The notes beneath the pieces were generated by a model. That model was not told the origin of the DNA and made no database searches. It was given only the letters and a program-made list of their open reading frames with translations. DNA of 20,779 bases from an uncultured Eggerthellaceae bacterium (GTDB lineage Bacteria; Actinomycetota; Coriobacteriia; Coriobacteriales; Eggerthellaceae): positions 1 through 20,779 of the forward strand of contig CAQLOA010000008.1 in the NCBI GenBank assembly GCA_948829205.1. Direction: 5' to 3'. Every line of letters starts with the position of its first letter. Position 1 is the stretch's first letter. The position numbers and the translations under genes are program-made. This document shows positions 15,689 to 20,779 of this stretch, piece after piece.

Positions 15689-15722
15689 AAAACCGTGGGA
15701 TTTCGAATTTTCCCACGGTTTT
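15689..15722 (+). terminator. Rho-independent terminator after the C69 gene
   Basis: A 12-bp perfect stem (AAAACCGTGGGA / TCCCACGGTTTT) with a 10-nt loop is followed by TTTTCTTGTTCT on the plus strand. It starts 51 bases after the dipeptidase stop codon. Because the stem begins with AAAA it could also terminate on the minus strand, but there is no minus-strand gene reaching it. Confidence 0.93.
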
Positions 15723-15779
15723 CTTGTTCTGCAGAATCGCTCGACTACCTGCACCGGCCTCCCCACGATGTGCCGTTAG

Positions 15780-17225
15780 ATGTGTTCTAATGGCACAGTG
15801 ATTAAGAAAGCGCTGACAGCCGGACTTGGAATCGCCGTTGGAGCGGTCGTCTTCGCATGCGGAAGCTGCCTTGGCCTGATGGGCGACCTAAGCCTGCAGG
15901 CCATCGGCGCGCTTGGCGTGCTTTCCTGTTGCATCGTGTGGTGGATTGCCGGACTCTTCCCCGAGTTCGTGACGGCGCTGATCATGGCCGCGGCCTTCGT
16001 CGTCGGATGCCAGGTGCCCACCGAAACTGTGTTTTCGGCGTTCGCATCGTCCACCTGGTGGCTTCTGGTGGCGGCGTTCGCGCTTGGATTCGGCATGCAG
16101 AAAAGCGGGCTCATGGCGCGCATGGCGTCGGCCGTGCTGCGCATCTTCCCCAACACGTTCAACATGCAGGCTGCCGGACTCATCGCCACGGGCACGCTGG
16201 TGGGGCCGTTCATCCCATCGCTTTCGGCCAAGGCCACCATGTTGGCCCCGCTTTCGATGGGCATCTCCGACTCGCTGGGCTACGAGCGCAAAGGTCCGCA
16301 GGCCACGGGGCTTTTCCTTGCCATGTTCACCGGCATCCGCACCGTCGGCCCCGCGGTCATCAGCTCGTCCATCATCGGCTACGGGCTGCTTGCCGCGCTG
16401 CCGGCCGACGTGGCCGCACAGTTCCCCATGGCGAACTGGTTCCTGTGCATGCTCCCTTGGTTCGTCTTCGTGATGGTGGCGAACTATGTCGCCATCGTGC
16501 TGATGTTCGGGCCACGGAAGGAAAAGGCAGCCACCGCAGACGACCACGCGTCGCCCACGCCGGCAAAGCCTTCCCGCAAAGCCGCTCCCAGCACGCCCAT
16601 GACGTCCGTCGAGAAGCGCATGGCCGCCATAATGGGAATCTGCGTGCTGCTGTGGGTGACCGAGCCGCTGCATGCCGTGCCTTCGCACATCGTCGCCATC
16701 GCCGCCATGGTCGCCATGCTCGTGTTCGGAGTGGTGGACGCCAAGCAGCTGAGGCAAGGCATCGCCTGGGACTCGCTGATCTTCATCGGCTGCGTGCTCG
16801 GATTGGCCGACGTGTTCGCCGCGCTTGGCATCGACCGCTGGATCATCGGGTCGTGCACGCCCGCGTTCGCTGCGCTGGCCCAGAACCCCTACCTGTTCGT
16901 CATGGGAATCTGCGTGGCCACCATCGCGCTGCGGTTCGTCATCGTGTCCGAGATGGCCTACATCAACATCTTCATGGCCTTCATGGTGCCGCTTGCGTTG
17001 GCCCTTGGGATAAGCCCCTGGGTGATCGGCGTGTGCGTGTACGCGGTGGTGAACCCGTGGTTCGTGCTGTACCAGAACCCCATCTACCTGAGCGCCTACT
17101 ACGCCACCGAAGGCAAGATGGCGAAGCAGTCCTCATCGGCCGCATATTGCACCGTCTACCTAGCGATCTGCATCGCGGGACTGCTGATAAGCGTGCCCCT
17201 TTGGCAGTCGATGGGGCTGATGTGA
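15780..17225 (+). CDS. SLC13/DASS-type anion or carboxylate permease
   Basis: 481-aa membrane protein with the two-half layout of the divalent anion:sodium symporter / ion transporter superfamily. The first half has STWWLLVAAFALGFGMQKSG (71-90), then PSLSAKATMLAPLSMG, the position where DASS carriers have an S-N-T type motif; here it is S-x-x-A-K-A-T. A polar central loop (about 250-280) precedes the second half, which contains WDSLIFIGCVLGLADVFAALG. Likely substrates are carboxylates, sulfate-like anions or an acidic amino acid; unknown. The start is uncertain: the ATG at 15780 has no Shine-Dalgarno sequence, while an extended -10 at 15783-15791 would place the transcript start right at the in-frame GTG at 15798 (475 aa), suggesting a leaderless mRNA. 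It follows the C69 gene but is separated from it by a terminator. Confidence 0.87.
   Translation: MCSNGTVIKKALTAGLGIAVGAVVFACGSCLGLMGDLSLQAIGALGVLSCCIVWWIAGLFPEFVTALIMAAAFVVGCQVPTETVFSAFASSTWWLLVAAFALGFGMQKSGLMARMASAVLRIFPNTFNMQAAGLIATGTLVGPFIPSLSAKATMLAPLSMGISDSLGYERKGPQATGLFLAMFTGIRTVGPAVISSSIIGYGLLAALPADVAAQFPMANWFLCMLPWFVFVMVANYVAIVLMFGPRKEKAATADDHASPTPAKPSRKAAPSTPMTSVEKRMAAIMGICVLLWVTEPLHAVPSHIVAIAAMVAMLVFGVVDAKQLRQGIAWDSLIFIGCVLGLADVFAALGIDRWIIGSCTPAFAALAQNPYLFVMGICVATIALRFVIVSEMAYINIFMAFMVPLALALGISPWVIGVCVYAVVNPWFVLYQNPIYLSAYYATEGKMAKQSSSAAYCTVYLAICIAGLLISVPLWQSMGLM
15783..15791 (+). promoter_or_regulatory. Possible extended -10 promoter of the SLC13-type gene
   Basis: TGTTCTAAT fits the extended -10 pattern TGnTATAAT with one mismatch in the hexamer. 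No -35 is recognisable, as is usual for extended -10 promoters. The predicted transcript would begin at about 15798, the first base of an in-frame GTG codon. Confidence 0.35.
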
Positions 17226-17302
17226 AAAGGGCCGCCCGCTTTTCTGTCACGCGGCTCTTCATCCTAAAGAAAGACGCTCGCTGCCACTTTTCGCGCCTCT
17301 GA
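17226..17302 (+). terminator. Possible weak terminator hairpin after the SLC13-type gene
   Basis: AAGGGCCGC (17227-17235) pairs with GCGGCTCTT (17251-17259), 9 bp with one G-U pair and a 15-nt loop, directly after the stop codon. No T-run follows. The rest of this stretch to 17302 shows nothing further. Confidence 0.4.
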
Positions 17303-17473
17303 TGTCCAAAAATTACGGAAATCGGTGTTTTGGAAAGCGATTTCGGCCAGTTTCCGCATAACCCCTATGCGCCGCAACGTCTCTACCTGGAGTTTCTTGA
17401 AGCCACGTTTTCCATACCGATGATTTTTCGCCTCAAGCGCCCGGAAAACACCGATTTCCGCAAATTTTGTACA
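17303..17473. repeat. 171-bp element with 29-bp imperfect terminal inverted repeats (MITE-like candidate)
   Basis: Left arm 17303-17331 and right arm 17445-17473 are inverted copies matching at 26 of 29 positions. The inner 16 bases, CGGAAATCGGTGTTTT, are perfect (17316-17331 and 17445-17460). The element starts TGT and ends ACA. The interior has no long open frame with initiation signals and is richer in A/T than the flanks. No target-site duplication is visible next to the arms. It may be a miniature inverted-repeat element, a dispersed intergenic repeat typical of the genome, or a long-hairpin RNA. An invertible segment is also conceivable, but no promoter is seen inside it. Confidence 0.6.
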
Positions 17474-17521
17474 CGGGTCGGACGATTTTTGACATCGATG
17501 CGCATCGAGGTGACGTATCTG

Positions 17522-17550
17522 TTGACAATATTTTGATATCAAAGTATTGT
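17522..17550 (+). promoter_or_regulatory. Sigma-70-type promoter of the ATP-grasp/flavoprotein/MarR operon
   Basis: TTGACA (17522-17527, perfect consensus) and TATTGT (17545-17550) are separated by exactly 17 bases. The expected transcript start is near 17557, giving a leader of about 27 bases to the ATG at 17584. This is the best promoter in the window and it overlaps the palindrome at 17525-17550. Confidence 0.8.
17525..17550. promoter_or_regulatory. 26-bp near-perfect palindromic operator, probably for the MarR protein
   Basis: Positions 17525-17550 are symmetric about 17537/17538 with 12 of 13 base pairs matching; only the T17531/G17544 pair breaks symmetry. The central core is TTTGATATCAAA and the outer arms are ACAATA/TATTGT. 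The site covers the end of the -35, the whole spacer and the -10, so a bound dimer would exclude RNA polymerase. AT-rich dyads with a TTGATATCAA-like core are typical of MarR-family sites, and a MarR gene is third in the operon controlled by this promoter. Confidence 0.7.
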
Positions 17551-17583
17551 GTCTTGCAACATCGGTTAAAGACGAAAGAAGCA

Positions 17584-18582
17584 ATGACGCCCGAAGGCAA
17601 AACGCCCTCCATCGGCATCCTGTACGAGTCAGACGAATGGTCCGACCACAAGCTGGCAAGCGAGCTGCGTAACGCGCTCGCCGACGAAGGTTGCAAAGCC
17701 CGCGTGACGATGATCGACATGGAAGGCCCCGACGCCATCGAGCGCGCCCTGGCCTGCGACCTGCTGGTCAGCCGCGTGTTCGCCAGCGCCAGGTTCCGCA
17801 GTCATGAGGCTTCTCTCGCGCACATGAACGAGCTGGTGGACGCCGCTGCCGCCGCCATCATCCCCATGCTCAACCCCGGAAGCGCCCACCGCTTCGAAGT
17901 CAGCAAGCAGGCGTCCACGACAGCGCTGGCCGACGCCGGACTGGCCGTGCCGCAAGTGTTCGCCTGCGCGGAGGCGTCGGACATCGACCCTGCCACGCTC
18001 CCCTACCCATGCATAATCAAGCCCGACTGCGGCGGCCGCACCACGCATACCGCCATCCTGCAGGACGCATCGCAAGCAAGGGAGTTCCTTGGAAAGGCCC
18101 AAGAATGCACGGCAACGCCAGGCGACGGGCATGAGGCAACGCCGAACGGCGGGCACGGTTCGACCCTCCCGGAGGCAAGTGCCGCCAGCCCTTCTCCCAC
18201 CGGGTCGCACTCAAAATTCATCGTCGAGGAGTACGTCGAGCCCGAGCTGGGCTTCCTCACGCGCATCGAGATAGTGGACGGCCGCGTGGCCCTGGTGGTG
18301 AAGCGAAGCGTCGCGGAAAGCGGGCTTTCCGGCTACCACGAAGGGTCGACCTATGCGCCCTACGACGACTGCGCGCCTGAGCTCGTCGACGAAGCCGAGC
18401 GCGCCGTCCGCACGCTCGGCTTCGACTTCGGAAGCTTCGACGTGATCGAATGCTCGCGTGGGCGGTTCTTCATAGACGCCAACAGCGTGTCCAACGTATC
18501 GGAAGACTGCACCGAGCTGCTGGGCTGCGACCTGATGGCCATGCATGCGCGTGCGATGGCGAAGCGCTTCGCAAGACAATAG
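17584..18582 (+). CDS. ATP-grasp family ligase-like protein
   Basis: 332-aa protein with ATP-grasp fold (RimK / D-Ala-D-Ala ligase-like). A Rossmann-like N-terminal domain begins PSIGILYESDEWSDHKLASE (8-27). The ATP-grasp domain shows YPCIIKPDCGGRTTHT (Lys146, nucleotide-binding), FIVEEYVEP (Glu215/216, adenine-binding hinge) and FFIDANSVSNVSEDC (Asp298/Asn300, metal). Residues about 172-209 are a low-complexity insertion with an imperfect 8-residue tandem repeat (ATPGDGHE/ATPNGGHG), in the lid region where family members have a short loop. Such enzymes activate a carboxylate as acyl-phosphate and join it to an amine or thiol. The substrate is unknown; amino-acid or peptide ligation fits the linked amino-acid ABC binding protein. 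The start at 17584 lies downstream of the promoter, which rules out the in-frame ATG at 17467; the ribosome-binding site is weak (GAAAGAAG). Confidence 0.82.
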   Translation: MTPEGKTPSIGILYESDEWSDHKLASELRNALADEGCKARVTMIDMEGPDAIERALACDLLVSRVFASARFRSHEASLAHMNELVDAAAAAIIPMLNPGSAHRFEVSKQASTTALADAGLAVPQVFACAEASDIDPATLPYPCIIKPDCGGRTTHTAILQDASQAREFLGKAQECTATPGDGHEATPNGGHGSTLPEASAASPSPTGSHSKFIVEEYVEPELGFLTRIEIVDGRVALVVKRSVAESGLSGYHEGSTYAPYDDCAPELVDEAERAVRTLGFDFGSFDVIECSRGRFFIDANSVSNVSEDCTELLGCDLMAMHARAMAKRFARQ

Positions 18583-18611
18583 ACAATAAGCAACAGAGAG
18601 GAAGGAACCAC

Positions 18612-19289
18612 ATGCTGTCAATCAAGGAAGCATACGAGCTGTTCGACGAGGTGGGCTGCTGCAGCTTCGCCACACTGGACGGCGCGGGCGGCGTCGACTC
18701 GCGCATCGCGCACTTCTTCGCCTACGACGACGAGGGGCTGTACCTGCGCACAATGACAGGCAAGCCGTTCTACCGCCAGATGGTGGAAGGCGGCAAGCTC
18801 AGCGTGTGCGGCGAGCACACCAAGGCCCCCTGCACCTGGGACGACGACGACATGCCCCACTTCCAGCCCGGGTATATGGTGCGCGTCAGCGGCGACGTGC
18901 GCGTGCTGTCTCCCGAGGAGACGCAGCAGCACATCGCGGACGACCCGCGCTTCGCCGTGGCCGACTACGACATCAAGAAGTACCCCGAGACGGTGGTGCT
19001 GGTGCTGCACCGCGCCTGGGGCGAGTTGTACAAGTACGACTTCAACATGGTGCACATGGACCACAAGGTGCTGCGCGAGCGGTTCGCCTGGGGCGGCGCG
19101 GAATTCGTCGAGCCCGGGTTCCGCATCACCGATGACTGCATCGAATGCGGAGCCTGCGCCAGCGCATGCACGCACAAGGCGATAGTCCCGGGCAGCCCGT
19201 ACAGCATCCGCGGCTCGTGGTGCGACGAATGCGGCAACTGCCACGACGTGTGCCCGTCGGGAGCAATCGTCGAGAAGAGGCGCCCATGA
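18612..19289 (+). CDS. PNPOx-like flavin domain fused to a 2x[4Fe-4S] ferredoxin domain
   Basis: 225-aa cytoplasmic protein. Residues 1 to about 150 resemble the pyridoxamine-5'-phosphate oxidase-like split-barrel flavin-binding fold (EVGCCSFATLDGAGGVDSRI; LYLRTMTGKPFYRQM; VRVSGDVRVL). Residues 176-214 hold two ferredoxin motifs: Cys176/179/182/186 (CIECGACASACT) and Cys204/207/210/214 (CDECGNCHDVCP). Such proteins carry FMN and two [4Fe-4S] clusters and are thought to act in electron transfer or flavin-linked reduction in anaerobes; the exact reaction is unknown. The start at 18612 is supported by AGGAAGGA five bases upstream. It lies 29 bases after the ATP-grasp gene and overlaps the MarR gene by four bases, so it is firmly in the operon. 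Confidence 0.9.
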   Translation: MLSIKEAYELFDEVGCCSFATLDGAGGVDSRIAHFFAYDDEGLYLRTMTGKPFYRQMVEGGKLSVCGEHTKAPCTWDDDDMPHFQPGYMVRVSGDVRVLSPEETQQHIADDPRFAVADYDIKKYPETVVLVLHRAWGELYKYDFNMVHMDHKVLRERFAWGGAEFVEPGFRITDDCIECGACASACTHKAIVPGSPYSIRGSWCDECGNCHDVCPSGAIVEKRRP

Positions 19290-19801
19290 CAGGCGGAGCG
19301 GAAGGGCCCTCGGGCAACCCTGCCCCGCCTGGCACCCCCTACGAGCCTACGTCGTTCATAAGTTTTCTCTCGCGCACGCTGGCCGAGGCCAACCGGTTCA
19401 TCGTCGAACAGCTGAAGCAGCGCGGGCTGACCGATCTGGTTCCGTCGCACGGCGACGTGCTCACGCACCTGTTCGCACACGAGCCCGTCACCATGCAGGA
19501 GCTGGCCCAGGCCATCAACCGCGACCCCTCCACCGTGACGGCGCTGGTTCGCAAGCTGGCGAGCGCCGGATACGTGCGCACGGCAAAGTCCGCGGCCGAC
19601 AGGCGCATCACTGAGGTGTCGCTCACCGAGAAGGGCGCGGGGCTGCGGAGCGACTTCGCCGCCATCTCTGCGAAGTTGCTGGAAACTCAGATGGAAGGCG
19701 TCGACGGCGACGACTTCGGCACGGCATGCGACGTCCTCGTCCGCGTGCGGGACAACTTCGCAAAGGCGCTGGAGGCCGATCGCGCATCCAGCCGTATATG
19801 A
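19286..19801 (+). CDS. MarR-family transcriptional regulator
   Basis: 171-aa winged-helix protein. A Gly/Pro-rich N-terminus (1-20) is followed by a dimerisation helix (23-48). The HTH contains VTMQELAQAINRDPSTVTAL (68-87, recognition helix about 80-92). The wing has the family signature DRRITEVSLTEKG (105-117, the D-x-R...L-T-x-K-G pattern). A C-terminal dimerisation helix closes the fold. MarR proteins are usually ligand-responsive repressors of their own operon. The ATG overlaps the upstream TGA as ATGA, with AAGAGG in the upstream gene as ribosome-binding site, so translation is coupled. The best target is the palindrome at 17525-17550. Cysteine is scarce (one, in FGTACDV), so disulfide-type redox sensing is not obvious from sequence. 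Confidence 0.93.
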   Translation: MTGGAEGPSGNPAPPGTPYEPTSFISFLSRTLAEANRFIVEQLKQRGLTDLVPSHGDVLTHLFAHEPVTMQELAQAINRDPSTVTALVRKLASAGYVRTAKSAADRRITEVSLTEKGAGLRSDFAAISAKLLETQMEGVDGDDFGTACDVLVRVRDNFAKALEADRASSRI

Positions 19802-19827
19802 ACGCCATGGAAGAAGGAGCATCATCT

Positions 19828-20673
19828 ATGAGAAAGAAACTCGCATTGGCACTCGCCCTCGTGTTAGCCATGGGGACCTTCGCGCTGGCCGGGTGCAGCA
19901 GCACCGGAAGCAAGAACGGATCAGGCGCAGCCGACAGCCAGCAGGGCGAGCCCAAGCTGACCGTGGCCATGGAGCTGGCCTACCCGCCTTTCGAGACGAA
20001 GGACGACGCCGGCAACCCCGCAGGCATCGCGGTCGACTTCATGGAAGACTTCGCCCAGCAGTACGGCTACGACCTGGTCATCGAGAACACCGCCTGGGAC
20101 GGATTGATCCCCTCGCTGCAGACGGGCAAGGCCGACTGCGTCATCAGCTCGATGACCATCACGCCCGAGCGCGCTGAAGTGGTCGACTTCTCCGACCCGT
20201 ATGCCATGGCGCAGCTGGCGATACTGGCGAACGCGAACTCGGGGATCGAGTCCATCGACGACCTGAACCAGCCCGGCAAGAAGGTGGCCGTCAAGACCGG
20301 ATCCACCGGCGACGTGTACGCCACCTCCAACCTGCCCGAGGCCGACATCGTGCGCCTGGCCGACGAAAGCGCCTGCGTCACCGAGGTTGTGCAGGGCAAG
20401 GCCGACGGCTTCCTGTACGACCAGCTGACGATCTACCGCAACCAGGCCGCGAACCCCGACACCACCACGGCGGTGTACATCCCGTTTCAGGACGCCGAGT
20501 CGTGGGGCATCGCCGTGAAGAAAGGCGACGCCGAGCTGCTTGGCCAGCTGAACGAGTTCATCGCGCAGTCGAAGGAAGACGGCGAGTTCGACCGCCTCAC
20601 CGAGAAGTACCTGTCCGAGGAGAAGAAGGCCTTCGACGAGTACAACTTTAAATGGTTCTTCGACTTCGAATAA
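19828..20673 (+). CDS. Polar amino-acid ABC transporter substrate-binding lipoprotein
   Basis: 281-aa family-3 extracellular solute-binding protein. A lipoprotein signal peptide begins MRKKLALALALVLAMG and ends at lipobox LAGC with Cys23. A short Ser/Gly linker precedes the periplasmic-binding fold (LTVAMELAYPPFET). The family signature is present at DCVISSMTITPERAEVVDFS, the second lobe begins near KKVAVKTGSTGDVYA, and the fold ends with WGIAVKKGDAELL. It captures an amino acid or related solute outside the cell and passes it to a permease/ATPase pair that should follow beyond the window. The start at 19828 has AAGGAG eight bases upstream. It is 26 bases after the MarR gene, so it probably belongs to the same transcript or has a weak internal promoter. 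Confidence 0.95.
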   Translation: MRKKLALALALVLAMGTFALAGCSSTGSKNGSGAADSQQGEPKLTVAMELAYPPFETKDDAGNPAGIAVDFMEDFAQQYGYDLVIENTAWDGLIPSLQTGKADCVISSMTITPERAEVVDFSDPYAMAQLAILANANSGIESIDDLNQPGKKVAVKTGSTGDVYATSNLPEADIVRLADESACVTEVVQGKADGFLYDQLTIYRNQAANPDTTTAVYIPFQDAESWGIAVKKGDAELLGQLNEFIAQSKEDGEFDRLTEKYLSEEKKAFDEYNFKWFFDFE

Positions 20674-20688
20674 GCGAATAGGGAAGGG

Positions 20689-20702
20689 GCGGAAGCTTCC
20701 GC
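20689..20702. other. 14-bp perfect palindrome after the binding-protein gene
   Basis: GCGGAAGCTTCCGC lies 15 bases after the stop codon. The two arms have no loop and no T-run follows, so a terminator role is doubtful. It may be a weak mRNA stabiliser, as often found after binding-protein genes that are expressed above their permease, or an operator. Confidence 0.35.
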
Positions 20703-20726
20703 TGCGAATCCGCTTGCGAGGCTGCT

Positions 20727-20779
20727 GTGTGGGTTTTGGCGGAGATGGGGTTCGAGGACTGTCTGAGGCACTGCGAAGC
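20727..20779 (+). CDS. Possible start of the next gene (expected ABC permease), truncated by window
   Basis: An open frame starts at GTG 20727, with GAGG five bases upstream, and runs to the window end; an in-frame ATG follows at 20745. The 17 complete codons encode VWVLAEMGFEDCLRHCE, too short to identify. From context, the permease partner of the binding protein is the natural expectation, but the sequence neither proves nor excludes it. Confidence 0.25.
   Translation, partial: MWVLAEMGFEDCLRHCE

Noticed and set aside
13977..15716. A 579-codon minus-strand open frame opposite the C69 gene
   Set aside because: Its composition is His/Val/Gly/Arg-rich and it covers the C69 terminator and leader. 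The plus strand has the PepD-like N-terminus and a perfect Shine-Dalgarno sequence.
15857..17302. A 481-codon plus-strand frame within the SLC13-type gene
   Set aside because: It is Arg/His-rich out-of-frame reading of a clear membrane protein, with no initiation signal.
17264..17659. Small open frames across the inverted-repeat element (for example 17330-17536 plus and 17264-17659 minus)
   Set aside because: They have no ribosome-binding site, run through the inverted-repeat arms and across the promoter, and resemble nothing I recognise. A non-coding repeat explains the stretch better.
20689..20702. The GCGGAAGCTTCCGC palindrome as a Rho-independent terminator
   Set aside because: The arms have no loop and no T-run follows, and the expected permease gene should lie downstream, so a full terminator is unlikely.
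1..20779. CRISPR array, tRNA/rRNA genes, IS elements, prophage genes
   Set aside because: No regularly spaced repeats, cloverleaf-like segments, transposase or integrase signatures were seen. The only repeat elements are the short motifs and the 171-bp inverted-repeat element described.

Overview
The window is GC-rich, densely coding bacterial DNA with no rRNA, tRNA, IS element, phage gene or CRISPR array that I can see. The gene content suggests an anaerobic, amino-acid and peptide fermenting actinobacterium of the Coriobacteriia, most likely an Eggerthellaceae relative such as Eggerthella, Slackia or Gordonibacter. The pointers are a LuxR-type helix-turn-helix fused behind a polytopic membrane domain, many transporters paired with peptidases, and a flavin-ferredoxin protein. 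That placement is inference from gene content and cannot be fixed from one window.

Region 1 (1-5226): a minus-strand group runs MFS transporter (2078-3349), YtcJ-like amidohydrolase (237-1877), then a second, paralogous MFS transporter cut by the window edge (1-179). Stem-loops separate the genes. A divergent membrane-anchored LuxR-family regulator (3616-5226, TTG start) shares the 266-bp control region, which carries repeated CTTATGGTTCGC/ATGGTTCG motifs that may be its binding sites.

Region 2 (5254-13677): a minus-strand cluster of five genes reads, in transcription order, GadC-like antiporter with a very long cytoplasmic tail, APC permease, S10 serine carboxypeptidase homologue, C45/phospholipase-B-like Ntn hydrolase, and C1B aminopeptidase (PepC/bleomycin hydrolase). 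It ends at a clear Rho-independent terminator at 5254-5282.

Region 3 (13678-17259): a 404-bp divergent promoter region, then a C69 dipeptidase (PepD-like) with its own strong terminator, then an SLC13/DASS-type permease that may be translated from a leaderless mRNA. Regions 2 and 3 together look like a peptide and amide utilisation locus. Four unrelated hydrolases, none with a signal peptide, sit with three transporters, so substrates are probably imported and cut inside the cell.

Region 4 (17226-17583): a lower-GC intergenic stretch with a 171-bp element bounded by 29-bp imperfect inverted repeats (26/29 matching). It is followed by a textbook promoter (TTGACA-17-TATTGT) whose spacer and -10 are covered by a 26-bp near-perfect palindrome, a strong operator candidate.

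Region 5 (17584-end): behind that promoter lies a compact operon of ATP-grasp ligase-like protein, PNPOx-like/2x[4Fe-4S] protein, MarR regulator (ATGA overlap) and a family-3 polar amino-acid ABC substrate-binding lipoprotein, with a possible next gene starting at the window end. The MarR protein is the obvious candidate to bind the operator. This ATP-grasp/flavo-ferredoxin/MarR unit is the least explained and most interesting system here.
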